Shown: positions 37,599 through 46,718, counted from the first letter of the stretch. The stretch is DNA of 64,000 nt from Mycolicibacterium cosmeticum (GCF_000613185.1 NZ_CCBB010000001.1:3100001-3164000); one strand, 5' to 3'. The notes: generated by a model not told the origin, from the sequence alone. Numbers and translations are program-made.

Positions 37599-38399
37599 TT
37601 GTCGGCGATGTGGAGTTCGGTGGCAGTGCTGGCGCTTCCGATTGCGCTGGACCCGGTTCGGCTGGGCGTCAACCTGCTCCTGGTGTCCCGGCCCCGCCCG
37701 GCGCAGAACCTGTTGGTGTACTGGATCGGCTGTGTCACCGCCAGCGTCCTGTTGCTGTTGGTCCCGCTGCTGGTGCTGCACAACACCGCGATGTTCTCGT
37801 CATTCGTGCACGACCTGGCCAACCCGCGCACCAGCACCAGCGCCACGGTCCGCGGTATCGAGATCGGCGTCGGGGTACTGGTGCTGCTGATCGCCGCGCT
37901 GACTGCGGTCCGGGCCGTGCGCGGACGCCGGGCGGCGACCGATCGGACCGAACCATCCGATGGCACAACGGGTTCTGATGAATCGCCCATCGCCAGACTG
38001 CTCAAGCGGGGTCGGGACGCGCCGGCCGACGGCGGTTCGGCCGTGCAGCGGCTGCTCGGCAAGATCCACCGGGCCTGGGAGAGCGGCGCGCTGTGGGTGG
38101 CAGCGGTGATCGGTTTCTGGGCCGGCCCCAACCCGTCGCTGGTGACGTTCTCACTGGCCACCATCCTGGCCTCGGGCGCGGCGTTCGGTGCCCAACTCGG
38201 CGCCGCCGTGGTGTTCATCATCGTCAGCCTGGCCGTCGTCGAGGTCGTGCTGATCAGCAATCTGGTGGCGCCGGCCCGAACCCAGGCGGTGCTGCGCCGC
38301 GTGCACGACTGGGTGGGCGGCTACCGCAGGCAGATCGTGGTCGCCATCCTGACCCTGGTCGGGCTCGCGTTCGTCGCACAGGGCACCGGCATCCTGTGA
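37599..38399 (+). CDS. Gap/Sap-family integral membrane protein (GPL addressing protein-like)
   Basis: 266 aa with about six hydrophobic segments: residues 5-28, 34-60, 85-108, a paired block near 165-230, and 247-266. The middle is a polar loop (about 110-160). The first segments (LALPIALDPVRLGVNLLLVSRP) and the WAGPNPSLVTF stretch match the Gap family, whose founding member is needed for glycopeptidolipid transport to the cell surface. The TTG at 37599 is preceded by GGAAGGA at a 4-bp spacing, which favours it over the ATG at 37608. It sits 45 bp after the FAAL, probably in one operon. A role in surface export of the lipopeptide is inferred from family and position. Confidence 0.85.
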   Translation: MSAMWSSVAVLALPIALDPVRLGVNLLLVSRPRPAQNLLVYWIGCVTASVLLLLVPLLVLHNTAMFSSFVHDLANPRTSTSATVRGIEIGVGVLVLLIAALTAVRAVRGRRAATDRTEPSDGTTGSDESPIARLLKRGRDAPADGGSAVQRLLGKIHRAWESGALWVAAVIGFWAGPNPSLVTFSLATILASGAAFGAQLGAAVVFIIVSLAVVEVVLISNLVAPARTQAVLRRVHDWVGGYRRQIVVAILTLVGLAFVAQGTGIL

Positions 38400-38424
38400 A
38401 CCAGCGTCCCGGCAACCGGCCCGG

Positions 38425-38931
38425 TCACTGACGTTCGGCGCTGCGCAGGATGGCGCGGGCCGTCTCGAACGACCGGGCCGCCCCCGTGACCTCGGCGCCG
38501 AACTGGATGAAATCGCCGGTGCTGGAGCGGAAACTCAAGGTCGGGCAGCGCGTGGTCAACTCGTTGAGTTGGCCGGTCATCTGGCGCAGCGCCGTGGTCA
38601 GCGCCTGATCCGGGGTGGGCAGGCTGGTGCGGATCTGCTGGTTGGCGATCGTCAGGTCCTGGCAGATGGTGTGGATACCGTCGAAGTCGGCCCGGTTGAT
38701 CGCCGTCGCGAGCCGGCCCGACGCGGTGCCCAGCGTCTTGAACGCCTCGTAATGCTGCTTACGCCAGGCGTTGATGCGTTCGGCACTGCCCAGGCCCAGC
38801 ACGGCCGGGGCGGCGGCATTCGGGGTGGCCGGCGCGGGTGCGGCCGGGCCCGCGCCACATCCCGGGGCGCCGAGGGCCAGGAGCGCGATCACCGCGACCC
38901 GGTGGAAGCGTTTCAACGGGAGAGCTCGCAT
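38425..38931 (-). CDS. Putative lipoprotein, function unknown
   Basis: 168 aa. The N-terminus is MRALPLKRFHRVAVIALLALGAPGC, a signal peptide with a lipobox-like APGC, so export and lipid anchoring at Cys25 are likely. A Pro/Ala linker follows, then a mostly helical domain with two cysteines (CQDL and RCPTL). No family was recognised. It converges on the Gap-family gene with a 25-bp gap and is therefore not in the lipopeptide operon. The ATG at 38931 has only a close GAAGG upstream; the start is likely but not certain. Confidence 0.8.
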   Translation of the reverse strand: MRALPLKRFHRVAVIALLALGAPGCGAGPAAPAPATPNAAAPAVLGLGSAERINAWRKQHYEAFKTLGTASGRLATAINRADFDGIHTICQDLTIANQQIRTSLPTPDQALTTALRQMTGQLNELTTRCPTLSFRSSTGDFIQFGAEVTGAARSFETARAILRSAERQ

Positions 38932-39066
38932 ACCTTCAGGGAGTGACGGGTCGGGGCGGGGGTAAGGAGGGCTAGCCCGGGACTCTAGCGCACGCCGGCC
39001 CCCGCCCGGGTGTTCATCGGGAGTTCGGGCGCGGTTCGCCCGCCCCGGTGGCCATCGGGGCCGGAT

Positions 39067-40785
39067 ATGGGTGACCATCCACTCATGGACCCCGTGATGG
39101 ACGGTGCCGACGATCTCCCGGACACCGGGATACCGCCGGCCGTGGCGGCCCGCATGACGATGGCCGAGCGTCATGACTGGCACCGGGAGTATCTGCGCAG
39201 CCGGCCGGTGTCGCGGCGCTCCTTCCTCGGCGGTGCGGCCGCCGCGACGGCGGTCGCGGCGCTCGGCGCGGCGCCGTTCGGGCCGCCGGCCTACGCGCTG
39301 GATGCACCGCTGACGGTCGCCAACCGGCGGGTGGGCTACGGTGCCGACGCGGCCACCCAGCTGCGGATGTCGGCGCAGTTGTCCCGAAACCCCAAGGCCG
39401 GCAAGGTGTTCCTGGACCACGGCCCGACGCCGGAGCTGGGTGCCACGGTGCGGGCCGAGGTGCGCAACCTGGTGACGCAGATCCCGGACGGGCGTGGCGG
39501 CGTGCTGGCCGCCGAGCAGTTCTATGTGCACGTACCGGTCGACGGGCTCGCGCCGGCGGCGGCACACCACTACCGCTGGCGCACCGAGGACGGCTTCGTC
39601 AGCGATGTGCGGACCGCTTCGACGGCGATGCCGCGTTCGCGGGCGGCCACAGATCCGTTCCGGTTCACCATGATCGGTGACCAGGGCACCGACCAGACGC
39701 CGGCGCTGCCCCCGGGTCTGGTCAGGGGTGACTACGACGACAGCTACTACCAGCCGGACAACGATCCCGACGTCCCGCACGCCGCCAACGTGCTGAACCA
39801 GATCATCGCCGCGCGGCCGGATTTCCACGTGCTGGCCGGCGATATCGCCTACGCCGACCCGTCGGGGCTGGGCAAGCCGGCGGCGTTCGTCGGTCCCGGC
39901 GGCACGCTGCCCGCCGGCTTCGACAAGTTCAACCCCTTCGTCTGGGACGTCTACCTGGGGTCCATCGAACCGAGCGCGTCGAGCACGCCGTGGATGTTCG
40001 CCACCGGTAACCACGACATGGAGGCCGCCTACGGTACCCACGGTTACGGCGGCCATCTGGCCCGGCTCGACTTCCCCGGCAACGGCCCGGCGAACTGCCC
40101 ATCGGTGTATTCGTTCAGCTACGGCAACGTGGCGGTGCTGTCCCTGGACGCCAACGACGTGAGTTACGAGATCACCGCCAACACCGGCTATTCCGGCGGT
40201 GCGCAGACCGGTTGGGCGCAGCGGACGCTGGCCGGCTACCGCGCCGATCCGGCGATCGACTTCATCGTCTGCTTCTTCCACCACTGCGCGTACTCGACCA
40301 CCGATGCGCACGCCAGCGACGGCGGCGTCCGGGCGGCGTGGTGCGCCCTGTTCGACCGGTACCGGGTGGACCTGGTGCTGCAGGGTCACAATCACGTCTT
40401 CGAACGCACCGACCCCATCCGGGCCGGCGTCCCGACCAGGGCGGCCCTGGACAACGACGTCGTCCACCCGGAGACCGACGGGACGGTGTACTACACCGTC
40501 GGCTGCGGAGGCCGGCCCCGGTACGGGTTCCAGCCGGGTGAGCTGGAGAGCTACCGCGGCAACGTCCTCGCCGACACCAGCGTGCCCAACAGCTATGTCT
40601 GGACCGCCGGCGGCGCGAAACAGCAAGAGGCCGTGGGCTGGTCGCGGGTGCGGTTCCGCAACTACGCCTTCCTGCGCGTCGACGTCCGGCCCGGCGTCCT
40701 GGTCAGCGAGATGGATGTGGTGGCCGTCGACGAGTACGGCCGCGAGTTCGACAGGCTCACGTACCGGCGACCGGTTCGAGCGTGA
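39067..40785 (+). CDS. Tat-exported purple acid phosphatase (metallophosphoesterase)
   Basis: 572 aa. A twin-arginine signal (SRRSFLGGAAAATAVAALGA, about residues 50-70) is followed by an N-terminal fibronectin-like part and a metallophosphoesterase domain. The metal ligand motifs visible are GDQGTD near 205, GDIAYAD near 260, GNHDME near 310, FFHHC near 400 and GHNHVFER near 445. The domain order and the extended N-terminus match the mycobacterial purple acid phosphatase Rv2577 of M. tuberculosis, as I recall it. It likely hydrolyses phosphate monoesters outside the membrane. The ATG at 39067 was chosen because GGGGCCGG precedes it; 39085 is an alternative. The 3' end overlaps the convergent downstream gene by 29 bp. 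Confidence 0.9.
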   Translation: MGDHPLMDPVMDGADDLPDTGIPPAVAARMTMAERHDWHREYLRSRPVSRRSFLGGAAAATAVAALGAAPFGPPAYALDAPLTVANRRVGYGADAATQLRMSAQLSRNPKAGKVFLDHGPTPELGATVRAEVRNLVTQIPDGRGGVLAAEQFYVHVPVDGLAPAAAHHYRWRTEDGFVSDVRTASTAMPRSRAATDPFRFTMIGDQGTDQTPALPPGLVRGDYDDSYYQPDNDPDVPHAANVLNQIIAARPDFHVLAGDIAYADPSGLGKPAAFVGPGGTLPAGFDKFNPFVWDVYLGSIEPSASSTPWMFATGNHDMEAAYGTHGYGGHLARLDFPGNGPANCPSVYSFSYGNVAVLSLDANDVSYEITANTGYSGGAQTGWAQRTLAGYRADPAIDFIVCFFHHCAYSTTDAHASDGGVRAAWCALFDRYRVDLVLQGHNHVFERTDPIRAGVPTRAALDNDVVHPETDGTVYYTVGCGGRPRYGFQPGELESYRGNVLADTSVPNSYVWTAGGAKQQEAVGWSRVRFRNYAFLRVDVRPGVLVSEMDVVAVDEYGREFDRLTYRRPVRA

Positions 40786-41065
40786 CGGTGTGCACCGAGG
40801 TGATGAGCGCGACGTCGAAGCCGGCATGGTCGGCGGCGAAGTCGGTGCTGGCGCGGTAGGCGTCGGCGAGCCGGTGCGGGTCCTCCCCGGCGCGGTAGCC
40901 GATCAGCGCGAGCACCCGGTGTCCGTCGGTCGCGGTGTCGGTCCACACGCCGTGCACGGTGATCCCGTACTTGGCCAGGCTGCGGACGTGCCCGGGCCAG
41001 AAGTCCTCGGTGTAGCGCCGGCGCGCGGCCTCGTTTGCCAGCGAATAGGTCCGCAGTTCCAGCAT
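40757..41065 (-). CDS. Small NIPSNAP-like (dimeric alpha/beta barrel) protein
   Basis: 102 aa. It starts MLELRTYSLANEAARRRY and has a WPGHV stretch, both typical of NIPSNAP/ferredoxin-like dimeric alpha-beta barrel proteins of unknown catalytic role. The start is well supported by AGGAG six bases upstream of the ATG. It is a cytosolic, single gene, convergent with and overlapping the phosphatase. Confidence 0.82.
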   Translation of the reverse strand: MLELRTYSLANEAARRRYTEDFWPGHVRSLAKYGITVHGVWTDTATDGHRVLALIGYRAGEDPHRLADAYRASTDFAADHAGFDVALITSVHTVTLEPVAGT

Positions 41066-41221
41066 GGCTGCTCCTCTTTCGTCGCGGGGGCGTGCCCTCC
41101 ACGGTAGGGCCGCGCGCACGAAGTGTTGCTGAGCCCGGTGCCGCGGCGGAGAACCACCATGCAGTGCGGTGGTGCGGCTCGCGCGGGTGGTTTGCAGCCC
41201 GTCCGGGCGGTTCCGCGGCGA

Positions 41222-41259
41222 TTGGCGCGAAGTGATCGGCCACACTATTTTCCTCTGGC
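41222..41259 (+). promoter_or_regulatory. Candidate SigA-type promoter for a leaderless GH6 mRNA
   Basis: TTGGCG at 41222 (first T at 41222) and TATTTT at 41246-41251 with an 18-bp spacer. The GTG start lies 8 nt after the -10 and has no Shine-Dalgarno site, which fits a leaderless transcript. Confidence 0.5.
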
Positions 41260-42273
41260 GTGAAGTCCTCAGCTGCCGGCGCCGTCGCGCGGTGGATCTC
41301 TCCGTTCGTGGCGGCCGCGGCGGTCGCCGGTCTCGGTTGCTCGGTCATCCCGATCGCGGCGGAGCCGGCCCCGGTCATCCGGTTGGCCGACGACTCCAAC
41401 CCGCTCGCCGGCCGGCCGTTCTATGTCGACCCGATCTCCAAGGCGATGCGGGCCGCGCAGGCCGCCAACCCGCCGAGTGCCGAGCTGACCACCATCGCCA
41501 ACACGCCGCAGGCGTACTGGCTCGATCAGGCGTTCTCCGCCGGCACGGTCGGTGGCACGGTGGCCAAGCTCGCCGGCGACGCCGCGGCGGCCGGAGCGAC
41601 GCCGGTGCTGGCGCTGTACGCCATCCCGCACCGGGACTGCGGCAGCTACGCCGCGGGCGGCTTCTCGTCGGGGGCCGACTACCGACAGTGGATCGACGGG
41701 GTCGCCGCCGGGCTGGGCGCCCTGCCGGCCGCGATCATCCTGGAACCCGATGCGCTGGCGATGGCCGATTGTCTGTCTGCCGACCAGCGCCAGGAACGCT
41801 TCGACCTGATCAGCTACGCCGTGGACACGCTGACCCGTAACCCGGCCGCCGCCGTCTATATCGACGCGGGCCACTCCCGATGGGTGAGTGCGGACACCAT
41901 GGCGGCCCGGCTCAACCAGGTTGGCGTGGCCAAGGCGCGGGGTTTCAGCCTGAACACCACCAACTACTTCACCACCGAAGAGGAAATCGGCTACGGCGAG
42001 GCCATTTCCGGTCAGACGGGCGGCGCGCACTACGTGATCGACACATCGCGCAACGGTGCAGGGCCGGCGGCGGGCGAGTACTACTGGTGCAATCCCGACG
42101 GCCGCGCGCTGGGCACCCCGCCGACCACCGACACCGCGGGACCGCACGCCGACGCCTACCTGTGGGTGAAACGCGTCGGGGAATCCGACGGGTCGTGCGG
42201 CCGTGGCGAACCGTCGGCGGGCACCTTCGTCAGCCAGTACGCCATCGACCTGGCGCGCGCGACGGTCCGTTAG
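41260..42273 (+). CDS. Secreted glycoside hydrolase family 6 (cellulase-type)
   Basis: 337 aa with an N-terminal hydrophobic signal (residues 10-35). GH6 motifs: PVLALYAIPHRDCGSY near 125, LEPDALA near 168 (the family's catalytic Asp), and YIDAGHS near 206. C-terminal residues WVKRVGESDGSC match the GH6 pattern WxKxPGxSDG. It resembles the small mycobacterial CelA1-type endoglucanases. It should hydrolyse beta-1,4-glucan outside the cell, although in mycobacteria its substrate may be self-made matrix cellulose. It overlaps the convergent GH5-like gene by 4 bp at the 3' ends. Confidence 0.9.
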   Translation: MKSSAAGAVARWISPFVAAAAVAGLGCSVIPIAAEPAPVIRLADDSNPLAGRPFYVDPISKAMRAAQAANPPSAELTTIANTPQAYWLDQAFSAGTVGGTVAKLAGDAAAAGATPVLALYAIPHRDCGSYAAGGFSSGADYRQWIDGVAAGLGALPAAIILEPDALAMADCLSADQRQERFDLISYAVDTLTRNPAAAVYIDAGHSRWVSADTMAARLNQVGVAKARGFSLNTTNYFTTEEEIGYGEAISGQTGGAHYVIDTSRNGAGPAAGEYYWCNPDGRALGTPPTTDTAGPHADAYLWVKRVGESDGSCGRGEPSAGTFVSQYAIDLARATVR

Positions 42274-43376
42274 CCGCTGGTTTTCGAGATGACCGCGCCC
42301 CGGACCGGGTGGGCGGCAATCCAATTGGCGATGGCCGTGGCCGCAGGCTTGGCCGTCCAGGCCTGGTTGAAGACGCCCCACGGGGTCTCGTTCGGCCGGT
42401 CCACCAGGCAGTAGATGAACATCGGCCCGACGCCGGGCAGCGTCGACCAGGTGGTCGCGAAATCCGTTATCCACGCGGCCTGGGTCTGCGCGTTCACCGC
42501 CGATGTCGGGACGCCGTACTCCGTGGTCCAGATCAGCTTGCCGGTGTCACCGGCGGCATTCATCAACGCCCGCAACGACTTCACCTGTTGGTAGGGCGTG
42601 TTGGCGTACGGGGCGCCCGCGGAGAAGCTGCTGGAGAAGTTGTACGGGTGGAAGGACAGCGCGTCGAAGTAGCCCTGCGCGCCCGCCGAGTACATCTGGG
42701 TCAGGTAGTTGACCGGGTTGATGGTCCAGGTGCCGAAGGTCAGGCCGGCCCCCAGCACGCCGCCGATCACCGGGGCCGTCGGCTCGACCTGCTTGACGGC
42801 GGTGTAGGCGGCCTTGAGCAACGCGGTGTAGCCCGCGACGTTCGGCTGCGGTGACCATCCGGTGTTGCCGTTCGGTTCGTTCCAGATCTCGTACGCGGCG
42901 ACCCTGGGCGCACTGCTGCGCGAACCGTACCGCTGGGCCACCTGGGTCATGAACCTGGCGTAGTCGTTGGGGTCGTCCGGTGCCGCGTTGGGCAACCAGA
43001 AGCCCACCTTGGACGCCCAGGTCGGCGTGCTGGTCACCGCGCCGACCACCGCGAGTCCTTGTGCCGCAGCGGCATCGAGAATCCGGTCGGCGTCCACCCA
43101 GTTGTACTTGCCCTTCTGCGGCTCCATCGCCCGCCAGGGCAGGAACACCCTGATCTGCTTGACGCCCATGGCCTGGAAGTTCTGCATGGCGGCGGCCAGG
43201 TCGGTGGCGTTCATGAAGTACAGGTTGGATTCGGCCATGCCCATCGCGGTGGCCGAGGTGTCGATGGTCAACGGGGCCAGGGCCGCGGCGCGGGGTTGCG
43301 GTGCGATGCCGTAGAGCGCCGCCGCCACCAGGGCAACGACCATGAGTAATCGGTTGACGGGACGGATGGCGGGCAT
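42270..43376 (-). CDS. Secreted TIM-barrel glycoside hydrolase (GH5/GH39-like)
   Basis: 368 aa. Signal peptide at residues 1-31 (LLMVVALVAAALYGIAPQPRAAA). The barrel has IRVFLPWRAMEPQKG near 75, the acid/base motif YEIWNEPNG near 165 and a candidate nucleophile in TTEYG near 293, so both catalytic Glu are present. The exact GH family cannot be settled by eye. The ATG at 43376 has AAAGG upstream. It lies tail-to-tail with the GH6 gene, suggesting both act on extracellular polysaccharide but under separate control. Confidence 0.85.
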   Translation of the reverse strand: MPAIRPVNRLLMVVALVAAALYGIAPQPRAAALAPLTIDTSATAMGMAESNLYFMNATDLAAAMQNFQAMGVKQIRVFLPWRAMEPQKGKYNWVDADRILDAAAAQGLAVVGAVTSTPTWASKVGFWLPNAAPDDPNDYARFMTQVAQRYGSRSSAPRVAAYEIWNEPNGNTGWSPQPNVAGYTALLKAAYTAVKQVEPTAPVIGGVLGAGLTFGTWTINPVNYLTQMYSAGAQGYFDALSFHPYNFSSSFSAGAPYANTPYQQVKSLRALMNAAGDTGKLIWTTEYGVPTSAVNAQTQAAWITDFATTWSTLPGVGPMFIYCLVDRPNETPWGVFNQAWTAKPAATAIANWIAAHPVRGAVISKTSG

Positions 43377-43875
43377 GACAGCCTTTCTGGCAGGCCAAGC
43401 GGTTGCGCATCATTAAGGCAGATCAACCGCCCTCTTGCACAGCGCCGTTCGGCCGGCCGTGGGGGTGCCGCGCACCGCCCCGTGGCAGGCGGGACGCGTG
43501 CCTGCGGATGTCCTGACCGCTGTCCGGCCGGTATGCCAGCAACGCCGGGCGGCGTCGCCGCCGCTGGTGCCGGCACGGTGCCACATCGGTCGTCGTTCCG
43601 CTCGCAGGCCTCACACGCTGGTCTTTTTGTTTGCAAACAGGCGCGCCGCACCGAAATTTGCTGGGAGGTCAAAATGTGCTCACCGGCAGCCAGGTAACAC
43701 CCAGGGTGATAAGCGATTATTGCCAGGATTCGGTCTTCGGGCCGCACCCGCCGGTGATGTGCTGCGCGGGTGCCGTAATTCCGTCACCGAATCGAAACGC
43801 CGCCGAGTGTAAACCGAGATGTACTCGGGCCGGATGGCGTTGCGGGACAGCCCCAATCGTCCAAGCCGGCCGCAT
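43377..43875. other. 499-bp stretch without a confident gene
   Basis: No reading frame here has convincing coding character. It contains a perfect 12-bp palindrome TGTTTGCAAACA at 43628-43639, a very short frame (MCSPAAR) at 43674-43697 behind a good GGGAGG, and a small CACCC/GGGTG inverted repeat near 43698. It is more A+T-rich than its surroundings, so it may be regulatory. Confidence 0.4.
43628..43639. repeat. Perfect 12-bp palindrome TGTTTGCAAACA
   Basis: A self-complementary site in A+T-richer DNA about 250 bp upstream of the GH5-like gene. It could be a dimeric regulator operator; there is no direct support. Confidence 0.4.
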
Positions 43876-44109
43876 TCACTCGACGGGCGACTCGGCCCCC
43901 CGACGGTCCACGCTGTCCACTGCGAAACACACCAGGCTCGCGATGAACCCGGCCAGTCCGGCGACCGCGAGTACCACCGCGGTTCCCATCCGGCCATCGA
44001 GGCCGAGCGCGAAGGCACCGGTGATCGCGATCAGTGCCGCGAAGTTCAGCAGGAGCCCGACGGTGGCGGGTGCTTCGTGCGGCGTGTCCGTGGTGACGGG
44101 GCTGTGCAT
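43876..44109 (-). CDS. Small two-helix membrane protein, unknown function
   Basis: 77 aa with two hydrophobic segments (about residues 18-38 and 44-68) and short polar ends. No family was recognised. The coding assignment is supported by a SigF-like promoter (GTTT-N16-GGGTAC) whose -10 ends 10 nt before the ATG, and by the typical membrane protein composition. It probably belongs to the stress-induced set found elsewhere in the window. Confidence 0.7.
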   Translation of the reverse strand: MHSPVTTDTPHEAPATVGLLLNFAALIAITGAFALGLDGRMGTAVVLAVAGLAGFIASLVCFAVDSVDRRGAESPVE

Positions 44110-44119
44110 GGCACACCAT

Positions 44120-44145
44120 GTACCCAGACCGCGGTTGCGACAAAC
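44120..44145 (-). promoter_or_regulatory. SigF-like promoter, small membrane protein
   Basis: On the minus strand GTTT (44145-44142), 16 bp, GGGTAC (44125-44120). The ATG begins 10 nt further on, so the mRNA would be leaderless or nearly so. Confidence 0.65.
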
Positions 44146-44160
44146 GTGCTCACCTGGCGG

Positions 44161-45186
44161 TCACCCCATCGATCGCAGTTGGTAGAGCCGTTCGGCGTAG
44201 GCGAGGTCATCACGCCACAGCCGGGCCGCGGCCATCCGCATGAGCGGGCGGAGCAGCGGGGCGACGGCCGCCGACTTGCCGAAGTGCTTGCGATCCGAGT
44301 GGGCGATCACCGCTTCCAGCACCGCGGTCCTGGGCCGGCCGTCGGGACCGGGTCCCAGCGGGGTGGCGTGGGTTTCCACGACACTGCCGACCCCCTCGCC
44401 GTCGACGATGTGCATCACCACGGTGCGCGGCTCCGGGGTGGTGAACTCCGCGACCACGGGCACCCCCAGCCGACCGACCTTGAATGTGACGTCGACGACG
44501 AAGCGGTCGTCCTCGGGGCTCAGGTCGTCGGTGGCCGCGGGGGCCTGACGCACCCGCAGCGCGGTGAACGAATAGGGGTGGAACCAGGCGCCGTGCCAGG
44601 GGTCCAACCGGTTGGCGACGATGTCTTCCGGCTCGCAGACACCTTCCACGGTGGCCACCGCCGCCAACCGGGGTTCCGGCGGGCGCACCGGCAGAACGGG
44701 TGCCTCGGTGGGGGTTTCGCCGCCCACCGCATCCAGGCGTACCCAGCTCAGCACCCCGTCGTCGAAGGTCGGCAGCGCCCGCCAGGTTCCGTGCCGGCGC
44801 CCGTCCAGGCGCAGCCCGTGCCACGGACAGATCAACGCCCCGCACTCCACCGGTGACAGGGCGAGGTCGGCGCCCAGGTGCGGGCAGGCGCGCGGACCCG
44901 CCAGCAGCGCACCGTCGCTGCCGCGCCACGCCACGATCGGCACACCCGCGACGCACGTGCCCAGCGGCTTGGCGCCGATGCGAGCGCTGTCGGCGAAGAC
45001 GAACCAATTGCCGCTGGGTCGGCCCACGGCCCGGCGCAGTGCCGCCTGGATCACCCCAGGGTTGGCGTCACCGTAGGTGGGTCGCTGCGCCGACCATGCG
45101 GTGGGCGCCAGCGTGGTGAACGGCAGGGTTCGTGCCGCCGTGAACGGCGAAATGCGATGGGCCCAGCGCCGCAGCGGCCCGGTCAT
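44161..45186 (-). CDS. Rieske [2Fe-2S] protein of the carotenoid operon (DUF5914 type)
   Basis: 341 aa. A Rieske cluster-binding pair CPHLGAD (near residue 117) and CPWHGL (near 136) is followed by an aromatic-ring-oxygenase-like C-terminal domain (DPWHGAWFHPYSF). Proteins of this type (DUF5914) occur as the last gene of actinobacterial carotenoid clusters, and their reaction is not established to my knowledge. The ATG at 45186 overlaps the end of crtU (stop at 45183), so the gene is coupled to the pigment operon. A ring or side-chain oxidation of the aromatic carotenoid is possible. Confidence 0.85.
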   Translation of the reverse strand: MTGPLRRWAHRISPFTAARTLPFTTLAPTAWSAQRPTYGDANPGVIQAALRRAVGRPSGNWFVFADSARIGAKPLGTCVAGVPIVAWRGSDGALLAGPRACPHLGADLALSPVECGALICPWHGLRLDGRRHGTWRALPTFDDGVLSWVRLDAVGGETPTEAPVLPVRPPEPRLAAVATVEGVCEPEDIVANRLDPWHGAWFHPYSFTALRVRQAPAATDDLSPEDDRFVVDVTFKVGRLGVPVVAEFTTPEPRTVVMHIVDGEGVGSVVETHATPLGPGPDGRPRTAVLEAVIAHSDRKHFGKSAAVAPLLRPLMRMAAARLWRDDLAYAERLYQLRSMG

Positions 45187-46718
45187 CGGTGCCGCTCCTG
45201 GGCGCGGGCGGCCAGCAGCCGCAGTCCGCGGGAGCGCCCGCGGGTGGGCACGGTGTACAGCTCGTGGCCGGCCAAGCCGAACCCGGCCAGCAGCCCGTTG
45301 GCGGCCAGCCATCCGGTGGTGGCGGCGCGTTCCATCAGCGCCACCGGCAGGTCGACCCGAATACCGTCGCCGGCCAGCATGATTCGTGGGTCAGGAGTCG
45401 TCACGGTGGGCCGCCCGGCGAAATCACCGGGTGCGAACCGGGGACAATCCTGTCGGCGCAGCAGGCGTTCGTCGACGATGCCGGCCTGAACCGTTTCCGG
45501 GTAGAGCTGGTGCATGCGCGCCAGCAGCGCGGCCCGAACCTGCGCGTCGGGTTCGGTCACCGAGTACGCGTGCAGTTCGACCACTGATCCTCCCGTCCGT
45601 CGGGTCCATTGCGCGGCTTCGCGTTCGTAGCGCTCCAGCACGCTGATGTTGTCCAGCGGTGCCCGGCCGCCGGTTCCGACGAAGGCGGCGCGGTCGCGGC
45701 GCACCGCGCGGTCCAGCCACAGCCGCAGCACGACGAACGCCGGTGCGGTGCGCAGCGCGGCGACCCGCCGGCGCCAGCTCTCGTCACCGAGCGTCGGCGA
45801 CGCGGCGGTGAGGCGTTGCAGGCCGGTGATGTCGGTGGCCAGCACCGCGGCGTCGGCCTCGATGTCCGGCGCGCCGGCGACCCGCACCCGCACACCGGCG
45901 ACGGTGCGGTCCAGCGCCTGCACCTCGGCGCCGAGATGCAGGCACACCCCGAGGCCGGAAAGATACTCGCGCAACGGGTTCCACAGCGCGGCATCGAAAT
46001 TGGCATTGGCCACATCGAAGACCAGACCTTCGGACGAGCCGAGGAAGTAGATGTGGAACATGGTCACCAGTTCGGCGGCGGACAGCTTCTCCGGCCTGGC
46101 GAAGAAACTGCGGGCGAAGACTTCGAAGGCCAGATGGCGGGCGGCGTCGGGAAAGTTGATGTCCCGCAGGAAGGTGGCCGCGTCGAGGTGGTCCAATCGG
46201 TCGTAGGTGGCCGGCACCCCGACCGTCACCAGCGGCGCGGCCGCCTTGGCGTCCAGCCGCACCAGGTCGCGCAGCCGGAACGTCGGGCTGCGCAATGCGA
46301 ACGCCAGCGCGTTGAAGGGCGGCGTGCGCGGCAACCCGCGGAAGGTGTCCCGGCGCCCATCGCCGTCGATCAGGGGGTAGTCCGCAATCGGCGAGAGCGC
46401 CCGCAGGTGCGGGTCGGCGCGCCGCAACAGAGCCCGCAGGTTGTAGTACTGCCGGAAGAAGGCGTGAAATCCGCGGTTCATCCCGCCGCGGCTGCCGTCG
46501 GCCAGGGACTCCGGCCAGCCGGCCACCCGGCCGCCCAGCCGGTCGGCTGCCTCGACGAGGTGGACGCGGACACCGCGCTCGGCCAGGCCCGTGGCCGCCG
46601 CGAGTCCGGCGATACCGCCGCCGACGACCACGACGGTCGGCACCCGGGACAGCGCGGCGGCGTCGGGCAGCCCGGTACCGCCCGGCAGCCGCTCGCGCCG
46701 TGGGTCCGGCGCCGTCAC
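45183..46718 (-). CDS. crtU: Carotenoid ring desaturase/methyltransferase (CrtU-type FAD oxidoreductase)
   Basis: 511 aa. The N-terminal dinucleotide-binding motif VVVVGGGIAGLAAATGLAERG (residues 27-47) and a C-terminal LAGDGIRVDLPVALMERA segment are typical of FAD-dependent amine-oxidase-like carotenoid enzymes. CrtU converts beta-rings to aromatic phi-rings, giving isorenieratene from beta-carotene. The position right after the heterodimeric lycopene cyclase genes supports this over a generic desaturase. The GTG at 46718 overlaps the crtYd stop (GTGA) and has GGGGAG upstream. Confidence 0.85.
   Translation of the reverse strand: MTAPDPRRERLPGGTGLPDAAALSRVPTVVVVGGGIAGLAAATGLAERGVRVHLVEAADRLGGRVAGWPESLADGSRGGMNRGFHAFFRQYYNLRALLRRADPHLRALSPIADYPLIDGDGRRDTFRGLPRTPPFNALAFALRSPTFRLRDLVRLDAKAAAPLVTVGVPATYDRLDHLDAATFLRDINFPDAARHLAFEVFARSFFARPEKLSAAELVTMFHIYFLGSSEGLVFDVANANFDAALWNPLREYLSGLGVCLHLGAEVQALDRTVAGVRVRVAGAPDIEADAAVLATDITGLQRLTAASPTLGDESWRRRVAALRTAPAFVVLRLWLDRAVRRDRAAFVGTGGRAPLDNISVLERYEREAAQWTRRTGGSVVELHAYSVTEPDAQVRAALLARMHQLYPETVQAGIVDERLLRRQDCPRFAPGDFAGRPTVTTPDPRIMLAGDGIRVDLPVALMERAATTGWLAANGLLAGFGLAGHELYTVPTRGRSRGLRLLAARAQERHR

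Noticed and set aside
38425..40827. An 800-codon minus-strand frame spanning the phosphatase gene
   Set aside because: Only its last 168 codons (the lipoprotein) look real; the rest is antisense to the purple acid phosphatase.
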